Source of the DNA: UBA7985 sp965661545
GTDB lineage: Bacteria; Pseudomonadota; Alphaproteobacteria; UBA7985
Length of the DNA: 64,000 nt
Direction of reading: 5' to 3'
Assembly: GCA_965661545.1 (NCBI GenBank)
Contig: CBFIEF010000002.1
Location: 62,001 to 126,000 of the forward strand
Part shown: positions 17,231-25,524 of the stretch, one piece after another
Numbering within the stretch: the stretch's first letter is position 1
How the letters are laid out: every line of letters begins with the position of its first letter
Position numbers and translations under genes: made by a program
The notes under the pieces: model-generated
Database searches by the model: none
The model's input: the letters and a program-made list of their open reading frames with translations, nothing else
Told to the model about the DNA's origin: nothing

Positions 17231-18513
17231 GACGGAAACAACGCAAGGGCGGCGGAAAGCAGCTGCAAGGCACCATCGACAGCATTGGCGGGCGCGGCGA
17301 CGGTGTTCTGACCCCACCGCCGGGTGCGGAGGGACCGATCTTTGTCCCCCTGACCGTTCCGGGCGACGAAGTGCGCGTGCAAACCACGTCCAAGTCGGCC
17401 TCGGGTACGCAGTCAGAAATCATCGAATTGCTGAACGAAGGGCCCGACCGCGTCGACCCGCCGTGCCCGCACTATGGCGCGTGCGGCGGGTGTCAGTTGC
17501 AGCACTGGAGCCTCGAGGCGCAGCGCGACTGGAAACTGACCCGCATCGAAGATGCCATCACGCGGGCTGGTTTTGACCCAGCCGTGGTGCTGCCCTTGGA
17601 AAGCGTTGAGGCTGGTACGCGGCGGCGCGCTGAATTCATCGCCCTGCAACCAGCAGGCAAGCCCGTGCAAATCGGTTTCCGGCGGCGCTCCTCCCATTGG
17701 GTGGAAGTCATCGAAAGCTGCATGGTCCTCGCTGACGAGCTGGTGGCGGCTCTGCCGCTGCTGCGCGACGGGCTGGACGGTTTGATGACGGACCGCGAGG
17801 GGCTGCGGGTGCATCTGACACTGGCCGACAATGGCTTAGACATCGCCCTGACCGGCGGCATGATTGAGGGCTTTGAAACCCAAGACCGCTTGGCGGAACT
17901 GGCTCGATCTGCTGGATGGGCGCGACTGACGCACAACGACTTCCCCATCGCGGCTCAAGGCGATCCGTTTATCGAATTGGGCGGGGCTAAGGTCGCCTTG
18001 CCTCAGCGCGCTTTCCTCCAACCATCGCGGGACGGTCAAGCCATCCTGCAAAGCTTGGTGCTGGCCGCGATCCCTGATGACGCCAAGCGCGTCATGGATC
18101 TCTATTCCGGCCACGGGACGTTTGCATTGCCGCTGGCCGGGCGCGGCCACACGGTCGAAGCCTACGAAAGCAGCGAATCGGCGATTACGGCACTGAAGTC
18201 CGCGGCGAACAGCGCTGGGATGACGATGCACGCCGCCACCCGCGATTTGGCCACTTGGCCCCTTTCTGGTGCCGCGTTGAAAAAGGTGCAAGCCGTCGTG
18301 ATCGATCCGCCGCGCGCGGGCGCTAAAGCACAGACCGAGGCCTTGGCCAAAGACGGACCGCCAACAATTGTTGCGGTCAGCTGTAATCCAGCGACCTTTG
18401 CCCGAGACGCGCGAATCCTGCGTGATGGCGGCTATAGCCTCGAATGGGTGGCACCGTTGGACCAATTTCTCTTCACCGGCCACGTAGAATTGGTCGCACG
18501 CTTCTACCGCTAG
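17227..18513 (+). CDS. TRAM-domain class I RNA m5U methyltransferase (RlmD/TrmA family)
   Basis: This 428-residue protein starts with a basic tail and a TRAM RNA-binding domain. Next comes a cysteine cluster CPHYGACGGCQ that ligates a 4Fe-4S cluster, then the methyltransferase domain. The SAM segment reads MDLYSGHGTF, the motif DPPRAGA follows, and the nucleophilic cysteine is in VAVSCNPATFARD. This matches the RlmD/RlmCD group that makes 5-methyluridine in 23S rRNA; the exact uridine cannot be told from sequence. ATG 17227 overlaps the tlyA stop, so the two rRNA methyltransferases are coupled. Confidence 0.88.
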   Translation: MRRKQRKGGGKQLQGTIDSIGGRGDGVLTPPPGAEGPIFVPLTVPGDEVRVQTTSKSASGTQSEIIELLNEGPDRVDPPCPHYGACGGCQLQHWSLEAQRDWKLTRIEDAITRAGFDPAVVLPLESVEAGTRRRAEFIALQPAGKPVQIGFRRRSSHWVEVIESCMVLADELVAALPLLRDGLDGLMTDREGLRVHLTLADNGLDIALTGGMIEGFETQDRLAELARSAGWARLTHNDFPIAAQGDPFIELGGAKVALPQRAFLQPSRDGQAILQSLVLAAIPDDAKRVMDLYSGHGTFALPLAGRGHTVEAYESSESAITALKSAANSAGMTMHAATRDLATWPLSGAALKKVQAVVIDPPRAGAKAQTEALAKDGPPTIVAVSCNPATFARDARILRDGGYSLEWVAPLDQFLFTGHVELVARFYR

Positions 18514-18583
18514 GCGGCTTGACCCCCTATATAAGCTGCAGGTCTGGCATTTCTGACTCTGCTGAGGCAGGATAGCCGGGATT

Positions 18584-18610
18584 TTCGAACCCCCACAGGT
18601 TCGAACCCCC
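18584..18610 (+). repeat. Tandem TTCGAACCCCC repeat before the Bax-inhibitor-1 gene
   Basis: TTCGAACCCCC occurs at 18584-18594 and again at 18600-18610, a 16-base period. Because TTCGAA is self-complementary, TTCGAACC (18584-18591) and GGTTCGAA (18598-18605) also form a perfect 8-bp inverted repeat. It lies 27-53 bases upstream of ATG 18637, around or after the likely transcription start. It could be an operator or a leader hairpin; no regulator can be named. Confidence 0.6.
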
Positions 18611-18636
18611 TGAACTTTTTTCTTTCGGAGGACACC

Positions 18637-19449
18637 ATGTCGAACAACTTCGACGATGATCCAATCAGATATGGCAGCGCCGGCAATGTCGCGGTGGATG
18701 CTGGTTTACGGACCTTCTTCCGGTCTGTTTACAACTACATGATCGCCGGTCTCGCACTGACCGGCTTCGTCGGCTACGGCGTTGCATTCCTTGCGTTCCA
18801 AGACGGCTCAGCTCTGGGCGCGATCCTTTACGGTTCCCCAGTTGCCTATGTTGTGATGTTCGCACCCTTGGGTCTATCGCTGATCTTCGGCGGACGGATC
18901 TACACGATGCGTCCCGCAACCGCTCAACTGGTCTTTTGGGCTTTTGCAGCCCTGATGGGTGTCGCACTGTCTTCGATCATGGCATTTGCCGTGGGCACGG
19001 TGGGTGCGCAGTCTGTCGCGAACGCAACGGGTATTTCCGGTCCGGTGGTTCTCAAATCCTTCCTGTCTGCTTCGCTGGGCTTTGGCGTGCTGTCGATCTT
19101 TGGCTACACCACCAAGCGCGACCTCAGCGGCCTGGGTGCTATTGCGAGCGCTGGTATCATCGCCGCGATCATCGCATCCGTGGCGCAGTTGGTTCTGGGC
19201 AACATGATGGGCATCGGCCTGTTCCAGTCCAGCCTTCTGGAGATTGGCATCAGCCTGATCGTCATTGCGGCATCGCTGGGCTTGATCGCTTTCACCACGC
19301 AGAACCTCAAGGGCCTGTACTACCACGCAGCCCGTTCCGGTGATCAGGATCTGGCGCAGTCCTACGCCATCGGTGGCGCCCTAAGTCTGTACATCAACTT
19401 CATCAACCTGTTCCTGTCTCTGCTGCGGATTTTCTCTGGCCGTAACTAA
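18637..19449 (+). CDS. Bax inhibitor-1/YccA family membrane protein
   Basis: This 270-residue integral membrane protein has seven hydrophobic segments and belongs to the BI-1 (YccA/YbhL) family. The N-terminal ~30 residues are hydrophilic and acidic. The segment FRSVYNYMIAGLALTG opens helix 1, and the last loop carries YINFINLFLSLLRIF, a family landmark. Related proteins act as pH-sensitive Ca2+ leak channels or modulate FtsH. It has its own promoter region with a tandem repeat, a TCGGAGG ribosome binding site just before ATG 18637, and a strong terminator after the stop, so it is monocistronic. Confidence 0.93.
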   Translation: MSNNFDDDPIRYGSAGNVAVDAGLRTFFRSVYNYMIAGLALTGFVGYGVAFLAFQDGSALGAILYGSPVAYVVMFAPLGLSLIFGGRIYTMRPATAQLVFWAFAALMGVALSSIMAFAVGTVGAQSVANATGISGPVVLKSFLSASLGFGVLSIFGYTTKRDLSGLGAIASAGIIAAIIASVAQLVLGNMMGIGLFQSSLLEIGISLIVIAASLGLIAFTTQNLKGLYYHAARSGDQDLAQSYAIGGALSLYINFINLFLSLLRIFSGRN

Positions 19450-19478
19450 GACTTGTTTATCAGTTGAAGCTCTATGTA

Positions 19479-19507
19479 GGGGCGCCGGTTGACGGCGCCC
19501 CTTTTTT
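19479..19507 (+). terminator. Intrinsic terminator of the Bax-inhibitor-1 gene
   Basis: GGGGCGCCG (19479-19487) pairs perfectly with CGGCGCCCC (19493-19501) around a five-base loop, followed by TTTTTT. It lies 30 bases after the stop codon. Confidence 0.92.
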
Positions 19508-19768
19508 GTTTCTGATGGCCTGCAACAGTCTGAAATTGTGTGGATAAGTCTGGGCAAATCTGCTCGGAAGAAGACGAAGATATGTGGGGTATTTCTCTCA
19601 CAAGGTGATGTTTGCAAAATGCATCGAATGAACGAATTGCATCAAAGCCGAAAAAAATCCTTGATTTCAGTGCTTTTCGCAGCGTACTTAGGATGAGATT
19701 TTTCTAGGTCGCATATTGTTACTTCTTAATTTGTTTTTGCCTACGCTTTGGCATGGGATTTGATATTG
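19508..19768 (+). other. AT-rich intergenic region upstream of the sigma-54 response regulator
   Basis: Together with the preceding terminator this makes a 319-base stretch without a gene. It is clearly AT-richer than the flanks, especially at 19600-19768. It contains repeated TGCA-centred words (TTTGCAAAATGCATC and GAATTGCATC near 19610-19645), which could be partial dyads for a regulator. I could not identify a convincing sigma-70 or sigma-54 promoter, a small protein or a tRNA. A small RNA cannot be excluded. Confidence 0.5.
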
Positions 19769-21391
19769 ATGAGCGCACAACGCTTTAAAGTTTTACTTGT
19801 TGAAGATGAGCAGCCCTTGGTTTCCCTGTATAAGGAATACCTGAAGGAAGAGCCTCTCGACATTACCCACGCCAGCAGCGGTAAAGAAGCCCTCAAGCAT
19901 CTCGCGCAGCACGAGCCCGACGTCATCCTGCTCGATGTACGCTTGCCGGACATGAGTGGCACGGAAATCCTCGACTTTATTCAGGAACGTGGCCTGAGCT
20001 CTGCGGTCATCATGATCACCGCTCACGGTTCCATCAACATGGCCGTTGAGACCATGCGCGGCGGGGCTTACGATTTCCTCGTCAAGCCGTTCAACCGTCA
20101 ACGCCTTGTGCAAACGCTGTCCGCCGCTCTGAAGCGCGAAAGCATCAAGCAACAAGTCATCGCCAATCCAAAGCCCATCTCAACCAAGGGCTTTCAAGGG
20201 TTCATCGGCAAGTCCAAAGCCATGCAGGTTATCTACCGCATGGTCGAATCTGCTGCGCCGTCCAAAGCAACGACCTTTATCACCGGCGAGTCCGGTACGG
20301 GTAAGGAAGTCACCGCCGAGGCCATTCATAAGCTCTCACCGCGCGCGAAAAAGCCGTTGGTGGTCCTGAACTGTGCGGCAATTCCGAAAGACCTGATGGA
20401 ATCGGAAATCTTCGGTCACGTCAAAGGCGCCTTTACCGGGGCAATCAGTGACCATGAAGGCGCAGCCTCCCAGGCCGAGGGCGGCACGCTGTTCCTTGAC
20501 GAAATCTGTGAGATGGATCTGCATCTGCAATCCAAGCTTCTGCGCTTTATCCAAACCGGCACGTTCACCAAAGTCGGCGGCAATCGCCAGCAGAAGGTGG
20601 ACATCCGCTTCATCTGTGCGACCAACCGCGATCCGCTGGTCGAAATTGGCGAAGGCCGCTTCCGCGAAGACCTCTATTACCGCTTGCACGTGATTCCAAT
20701 CCACCTGCCGCCGCTGCGCGCTCGTGAGGGAGATACGTTGGATATCGCCCGCAAGATCCTCATTGAATTCGCTGCTGAAGAGAACAAGCGCTTCCACGAC
20801 TTCGACCCTGAAGTCTCCCGCATGTTCCTGAACTACCCGTGGCCGGGCAACGTACGACAGCTGCAGAACGTCATTCGTAACATCGTCGTCCTGAACAAGG
20901 GCGAGCTTGTGACCGCGGACATGGTTCCCGCCCCCGTGAACCCGGTTGGATCCGGCCCTGGCCGCGTGCCGGGCATGATGATGACCAACACCAATGCGCC
21001 TTCGCTGCCCAGTCAGGGTGGCATCTCGCCTACAGCCGTGGCTCCACCGCAAAACAGCTTGCCGTCCGCCTCAGTCAGCCCACTGGCCGAGAGCCTTGCC
21101 GCCGAAGCCCTGCGCGCCACCACCGGCGGCTCGACAAACCCGCTGGGCATGGCGCGACCTCCGGCACCGTTCGAGGGCATTGTCAATCCCGCAGCCACTG
21201 GCGAAAGCGCGCCGATCCGTCGCCGCGTCGAAGGCATTCTGCCGCTTTGGGAAACCGAAAAGCAGGCCATCGAAGACGCCATTGAGTCCTGTGGCGGCAA
21301 CATTCCAAAAGCAGCCGCGCTGCTCGGTATTTCGGCCTCAACGATCTACCGAAAGCGCCAGCACTGGGAAACGCTTGAAGCCAAGGACTGA
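19769..21391 (+). CDS. Sigma-54-dependent response regulator (NtrC/LuxO type)
   Basis: This 540-residue transcription activator has three domains. The receiver (residues ~7-120) has the phospho-acceptor Asp at about 56 in LLDVRLPDMSG and KPF after it. The AAA+ domain has Walker A GESGTGKE (~170), the sigma-54-contacting GAFTGA loop and LFLDEI. The C-terminal Fis-type helix-turn-helix has AALLGISASTIYRKR. A Pro/Ser/Ala-rich linker of about 95 residues separates AAA+ and HTH, much longer than in NtrC or LuxO. I chose ATG 19769; an in-frame TTG at 19748 is possible. No sensor kinase is next to it, so it is an orphan here. A terminator hairpin follows 22 bases after the stop. Confidence 0.93.
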   Translation: MSAQRFKVLLVEDEQPLVSLYKEYLKEEPLDITHASSGKEALKHLAQHEPDVILLDVRLPDMSGTEILDFIQERGLSSAVIMITAHGSINMAVETMRGGAYDFLVKPFNRQRLVQTLSAALKRESIKQQVIANPKPISTKGFQGFIGKSKAMQVIYRMVESAAPSKATTFITGESGTGKEVTAEAIHKLSPRAKKPLVVLNCAAIPKDLMESEIFGHVKGAFTGAISDHEGAASQAEGGTLFLDEICEMDLHLQSKLLRFIQTGTFTKVGGNRQQKVDIRFICATNRDPLVEIGEGRFREDLYYRLHVIPIHLPPLRAREGDTLDIARKILIEFAAEENKRFHDFDPEVSRMFLNYPWPGNVRQLQNVIRNIVVLNKGELVTADMVPAPVNPVGSGPGRVPGMMMTNTNAPSLPSQGGISPTAVAPPQNSLPSASVSPLAESLAAEALRATTGGSTNPLGMARPPAPFEGIVNPAATGESAPIRRRVEGILPLWETEKQAIEDAIESCGGNIPKAAALLGISASTIYRKRQHWETLEAKD

Positions 21392-21890
21392 TCCGTCCCC
21401 TGACGTTCTGACAAAGCGCGTGGTGTTCGACACCAACGCGCTTTTTCGTTTTCACGTCCGCGCTTTGATCCTGTACATGGCCCAAACCGACGCGCTCAGG
21501 CCGCTATGGTCCGCCCGCACGGTCGAAGAACTGCGCGGTGTCCTCGCTGGACGCGGTAAAACAGACGCTGAGGACTTCTTGGAAGCGTTCCCGGACAGCA
21601 CAGTGGTCACGGGTCACGGGCTCGAGGGGAAGGGCTTTAGAGACCCCGGCGATCTGCACGTGGTTCAAGCCGCTATCGACGCTGAAGCGTCGCTCATCAT
21701 CACCGAAAACGCCCGCGATTTCCCCGCCAAGCACCTGCGTCCTTTGGGGATTGCCAGACTGTCACCCGATGCGTTTTTCGTCACTCACCTCAGCGCACTT
21801 CCCGACACAGTAAACCTCACCGATTTACGTGGTGCCCGCCTGAGCCAAACAGCTAAGCGTTTCAGCCCGTTTCCGGCAGGCCGTGGATGA
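21375..21890 (+). CDS. PIN-domain protein (putative RNase, VapC-like fold)
   Basis: This PIN domain starts with the acidic motif VVFDTNALF, then has EEL and, near the end, DPGDLHVVQAA...ITENARDF, giving the acidic residues expected of a metal-dependent RNase. The start is uncertain. TTG 21375 (171 aa, overlapping the regulator stop by 17 bases, with a weak GGGA site) is the choice here; GTG 21420 would give 156 aa but has no ribosome site and sits inside a terminator-like stem. The DTN codons themselves form the loop of that hairpin. No antitoxin gene is adjacent. Its 3' end overlaps rbfA tail-to-tail by 29 bases (21862-21890). Confidence 0.72.
   Translation: MKPRTDPSPDVLTKRVVFDTNALFRFHVRALILYMAQTDALRPLWSARTVEELRGVLAGRGKTDAEDFLEAFPDSTVVTGHGLEGKGFRDPGDLHVVQAAIDAEASLIITENARDFPAKHLRPLGIARLSPDAFFVTHLSALPDTVNLTDLRGARLSQTAKRFSPFPAGRG
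21413..21446 (+). terminator. Terminator-like hairpin after the sigma-54 regulator, inside the PIN gene
   Basis: AAAGCGCGTGGTGT (21413-21426) pairs with 21430-21444 over 14 bp with one bulged A (21435) and a three-base TCG loop, followed by TT-CG-TTTTT. It lies 22 bases after the regulator stop, an ideal terminator position. The same bases encode the first residues of the PIN domain, including the catalytic DTN. Confidence 0.75.
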
Positions 21891-22227
21891 GGCGATTCAT
21901 GTGATCGGCTTTATCGAAGGCATCATCGGGAACAAAAGTCAGCTTCGGCGTAAACTTCATGGTCAGCTGGCGGCCCAAAGCGGCTTGCAGCGCGGTCTTG
22001 TGCCGTGTCAGCGCTTCCTTGAGCTCCTTCACCGGGACCAAAGCCACCCCGCCCAAAGCCGTAAAGAATACCTTGGCATGCCGCAGATCCGGGGAAGGGT
22101 CGACGTGCGTGATCGTGATGGGCTGTTTGTCCAGAATTTTATCGGAGAAATTGCTTTTCGCTAATTCCGCAGACAGGATTTTGCGGATACGCTCCGCGAC
22201 ACGCTGTTGACGATGAGATTCAGCCAT
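21862..22227 (-). CDS. rbfA: 30S ribosome-binding factor A
   Basis: This 121-residue KH-fold protein is needed for late 30S assembly and cold adaptation. Family marks are the N-terminal RQQRVAERIRKILS, VDPSPDLRHAKVFF and the C-terminal PKLTFVPDDAFDKADHMNRLI. It usually lies directly after infB, but here infB is about 30 kb away and rbfA stands alone, convergent with the PIN gene (29-base overlap) and divergent from the MFS gene. A GGAGG site is visible just upstream of its ATG on the minus strand. Confidence 0.94.
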   Translation of the reverse strand: MAESHRQQRVAERIRKILSAELAKSNFSDKILDKQPITITHVDPSPDLRHAKVFFTALGGVALVPVKELKEALTRHKTALQAALGRQLTMKFTPKLTFVPDDAFDKADHMNRLIHGLPETG

Positions 22228-22309
22228 AACGGCCTCCTACCTGCTCTGGGACTGGCCCATTATGGAGTGAAACGAGTCTTGAAGCATTAACAAACTCGCC
22301 GATGGACCC

Positions 22310-23596
22310 ATGACCGCCACACCTCAAAGCGCACGCTTCTCCGTGAGTTTGATCTTCCTGATCTACGGAACCCTGATTGGCTCATATTTGCCTTACCTAC
22401 CCTTTGTGAAGGACCGGTTTGGCATAGGAGAAGGCGCTTTCAGCATGGGCTTCCTGTTTGGGGCCGGCGGCGCGCTGCTGTCCTTGCCGCTTGCGCCTTG
22501 GATCATCAAGCAAGTGGGCACCCGTAAAGCCGTGTTGGTGATGTCATTGTGCTACTTGAGCATGGTGGGATTCATGATGGCTGCGCCGTCGTTTCCGATC
22601 TTCCTGGCGGTGTTTCTGCTTGTGGGCCTGACGATCAGCACGTGGGAAATTGCGGTCAACTCCCAAGCATCCGCGATAGAAGACCAGATGGGCCGGCCTG
22701 TCATTTCTTCGATCCACGGGTTTTGGTCCCTGGGCACCTTTATCGGTTCCGCGGCGATGGCTGGTTGGTTGGCGCTGGAATTGAACGGAATTTGGCTGAT
22801 TTGGGGGCTCATTGTCCTGAGCTTTCTGGCTTTGCCCAAGGTCTACGATGGCCTGATGCGGCGCGAACAAATCCCTGCTGAAAGCACTAAAGAATCAGCT
22901 CCGCTCAAGCTCAAGTATATGCTCTACCCGCCCTTAATCGCCGTCGCCTTCTACATGATCGCCGGATACATGTTGGAGGGCACATTTCAGGACTGGGGCG
23001 CGTTTTTGATCCGCGAGCTGGAACTGGGACGCGGTGTGGAGATCGTACCGGAAAACCTATGGCACTTGCTGCCGACTGCCGAAGCAGATGCGCGCCGCGC
23101 CGCTGCTGTCTCAGGCGGGATTGCGCTGGCGTCCTTTACTGCGCTGATGACCGTGGGCCGCATGATTGGCGACCCCGTCATTGCGCGCATTGGTCGAGCC
23201 GGAACCTTGCAAATCGGTGGCGGGATCGCGGTGCTGGGGATCCTGCTGGTCTCCATGGAGGGCCGAACACTGCTCACGTACCTTGGTTTTGGACTGGTCG
23301 GATTGGGCACGGCCAACATTGTGCCCCAAGTCATCAAAACCGCAGACTCCACACCCGGCCTGCCGCCCGGGGTGGCGATTTCGATCATTACGGCGGTGGG
23401 ATTTATCGCGTTTCTGGGTGGGCCAGTCAGCATCGGGTTCTCAGGCGAGCACTTTGGCTTCCGGATGACGTTCTTGGCGCTGCTGGTGTTCCCGCTGGTC
23501 TTGGCGCTGACCGCCGGGCTTTTGCTGCGATGGTTTGAGCGCGGGCGCGCGCGTGAAGTGGTACAGGGGGACGCGACGGCTGACTCAGCGGACTAG
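22310..23596 (+). CDS. Major facilitator superfamily transporter
   Basis: This 428-residue membrane protein has about 12 hydrophobic helices in two halves, joined by a central hydrophilic loop (residues ~185-205) that is Lys/Glu-rich. FGAGGALLSLPLAPWIIKQVGTRK fits the MFS loop 2-3 region. An unusual extra-membrane stretch occurs around residues 240-265 (LELGRGVEIVPENLWHLLPTAEADARR). The substrate is not predictable; it resembles generic FucP/YfkF-like MFS proteins. It is divergent from rbfA and its stop overlaps the convergent cobT by 4 bases. Confidence 0.85.
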   Translation: MTATPQSARFSVSLIFLIYGTLIGSYLPYLPFVKDRFGIGEGAFSMGFLFGAGGALLSLPLAPWIIKQVGTRKAVLVMSLCYLSMVGFMMAAPSFPIFLAVFLLVGLTISTWEIAVNSQASAIEDQMGRPVISSIHGFWSLGTFIGSAAMAGWLALELNGIWLIWGLIVLSFLALPKVYDGLMRREQIPAESTKESAPLKLKYMLYPPLIAVAFYMIAGYMLEGTFQDWGAFLIRELELGRGVEIVPENLWHLLPTAEADARRAAAVSGGIALASFTALMTVGRMIGDPVIARIGRAGTLQIGGGIAVLGILLVSMEGRTLLTYLGFGLVGLGTANIVPQVIKTADSTPGLPPGVAISIITAVGFIAFLGGPVSIGFSGEHFGFRMTFLALLVFPLVLALTAGLLLRWFERGRAREVVQGDATADSAD

Positions 23597-25521
23597 TGCC
23601 GCCCCATCAGCCCCGCAGCCAAAGCCTCCGCCGCCATTTTGCGCAAGGCGTCTTCGTCGAATAACGAGACCAAGTGATCCATCATCGCGCCGCCGAGCTG
23701 TTCTGCATCGGTGATCGTGACCGCACGCTGGTAATAGCGCGTTACGTCGTGACCAATGCCGATGGCAACCAATTCCACGTCTGACTTCTTCTCAATGGAC
23801 TCGATGACATCGCGCAAATGCTTTTCGAGGTAATTGCCGCTGTTCACCGACTGCGTGCTGTCATCCACCGGCGCACCGTCAGAGATCACCATCAGCACCC
23901 GGCGATTCTCAGGGCGCACAGACAAACGCTTCATCGCCCATTCGAGCGCTTCACCGTCGATGTTTTCCTTCAGCAGGCCTTCGCGCAGCATCAAACCGAG
24001 GTTCTTCCGCGCCCTGCGCCACGGCGCATCCGCCGATTTATAGATGATGTGGCGCAGATCGTTCAGGCGACCGGGGTTGGTAGGCCGGTCGGCTGCGAGC
24101 CAATCTTCCTTGGATTTGCCACCCTTCCACTGCCGCGTCGTAAAGCCAAGGATCTCCACCTTGACCCCACACCGCTCCAGCGTCCGCGCCAGAATATCGG
24201 CACAGATCGCAGCCGTGGAAATTGGACGGCCCCGCATGGATCCGGAATTGTCGATCAACAGCGTTACAATCGTGTCGCGGAAATCAGTATCCGTCTCAAC
24301 CTTGAACGACAGCGGATTGGTTGGGTCCGTGATCACCCGGGTCAGGCGCGCGGTATCCAGCAAGCCTTCTTCGAGGTTGAACTCCCAAGAGCGCGTCTGC
24401 TTTGCCATCAAGCGGCGCTGCAAGCGGTTGGCTAGCTTGGCCACCACGGACTGCAAGGACGTCAATTGCTGGTCCAGCATCAAACGCAAGCGCGTCAGCT
24501 CTTCGCCATCACACAAATCAGCCGCCTCAACCACTTCGTCGTGCTTGGTGGTGAAAGCTTTGTAGTCGTGCGGCGGCGGGTCGTTGGACGGCGGGCGGTA
24601 TTCCGGGGTCATATCCGGCTGCAAAGGCGCTTCGTCGCCTTCTTGCATCTGAGAGCTGTCGTCGGATTGAACGTCGTCCTGCTCACCGGCTTGCTGCTGG
24701 TCAGAGGCCTGCTGATCATCCGGGTTGGAATCCTGCGGCTGGTCGTCCTGCTGCCCGTCGTCTTCGCCGCGCACGTCGTTCGAGTTGGTATCCGTATCGT
24801 TCTCGTCGCCGGCGTCCTGATCGTCGTCAGGCTGGTCATCGGGGGACTGGTCTATTTCGAATTCGAGATCGCGCAGCAAATCACCGGCAATTTCGGCAAA
24901 GGCGCTCTGGTCGTCCAAATTGGCTTTCAGGCGGTCGAGCTGCTCGTAAACGCTGTCGCTCAGATGCGGCTTCCAAAGGTCCACGACGGGCTGCGCGTTT
25001 TCCGGTACGTCCCAATCGCCTTCGCTCAAGTGCTCGCGTGCGAGGTACCGCATGACTTCAGCCAGTGGCGCCTCTTCCTTGGCGTTGACGAATTTGAGGT
25101 TCAGGTCCGAAACCCGCTGCTCGTGCGCGGCTTGCAGGTTCTGGCGAACCCCGCCCATGTCGCGCGAACCCAGCGCCTCGTAGCGCACCTGCTCCATCGC
25201 ATCGAACACCTGCCGCGCAGTCATCTCAACCGGGGCCAACCGCGTGTGCAGTTTCTCGTCGTGCAGAGCCTCACGCAGGGCATTCTGATCGCACTCCCCC
25301 CGCACCAACGCCTGCTCCGCCGGGGTCATTTCCCGGCTGGGCGACGTGATGAAGACATCGTTGCCGATTTTGCCCCGTGCGTTCGACGCAAAAACAGCCT
25401 CCAGCTCCTTATTCCCCGACAGCGCACGCAAGGTCGCTGAGGTGGACTGCCGGAAATCTTCCTGCAAACTGGCCCGACGCTTGTTGGACGATGGGATTTT
25501 GAACGACGCAGGCTGTGCCAA
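23593..25521 (-). CDS. cobT: Aerobic cobaltochelatase subunit CobT
   Basis: This 642-residue protein is the large AAA+-associated subunit of CobN-CobS-CobT, which inserts Co2+ into hydrogenobyrinic acid a,c-diamide with ATP. The N-terminal half is helical. The middle (residues ~225-310) is an extremely acidic, Asp/Gln-rich low-complexity stretch typical of CobT. The C-terminal third is a von Willebrand A domain with the metal site LLIDNSGSMRGRP. It lies four bases after cobS in the same operon. cobN is not in the window. Confidence 0.94.
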   Translation of the reverse strand: MAQPASFKIPSSNKRRASLQEDFRQSTSATLRALSGNKELEAVFASNARGKIGNDVFITSPSREMTPAEQALVRGECDQNALREALHDEKLHTRLAPVEMTARQVFDAMEQVRYEALGSRDMGGVRQNLQAAHEQRVSDLNLKFVNAKEEAPLAEVMRYLAREHLSEGDWDVPENAQPVVDLWKPHLSDSVYEQLDRLKANLDDQSAFAEIAGDLLRDLEFEIDQSPDDQPDDDQDAGDENDTDTNSNDVRGEDDGQQDDQPQDSNPDDQQASDQQQAGEQDDVQSDDSSQMQEGDEAPLQPDMTPEYRPPSNDPPPHDYKAFTTKHDEVVEAADLCDGEELTRLRLMLDQQLTSLQSVVAKLANRLQRRLMAKQTRSWEFNLEEGLLDTARLTRVITDPTNPLSFKVETDTDFRDTIVTLLIDNSGSMRGRPISTAAICADILARTLERCGVKVEILGFTTRQWKGGKSKEDWLAADRPTNPGRLNDLRHIIYKSADAPWRRARKNLGLMLREGLLKENIDGEALEWAMKRLSVRPENRRVLMVISDGAPVDDSTQSVNSGNYLEKHLRDVIESIEKKSDVELVAIGIGHDVTRYYQRAVTITDAEQLGGAMMDHLVSLFDEDALRKMAAEALAAGLMGRH

Positions 25522-25524
25522 AAC

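Noticed and set aside
18584..18612. Possible tRNA T-arm or attachment site (TTCGAACCCCC resembles the T-loop)
   Set aside because: No acceptor stem, D-arm or anticodon arm can be built around it, and no integrase or element boundary is near.
19745..19770. Possible sigma-54 promoter (TTGGCATGGGATTTGA) just before the LuxO-type gene
   Set aside because: The -12 element lacks the conserved GC, and the site lies too close to the start codon to leave a leader.
21375..21890. PIN gene as a toxin-antitoxin module
   Set aside because: No antitoxin-like small gene lies on either side. It may still be an RNase, but a TA pair cannot be supported.
24466..25440. A 324-codon plus-strand frame opposite cobT, strikingly Val/Leu/Arg-rich
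   Set aside because: Its hydrophobic runs are the mirror of the acidic Asp/Gln repeat of CobT on the other strand. No independent support.
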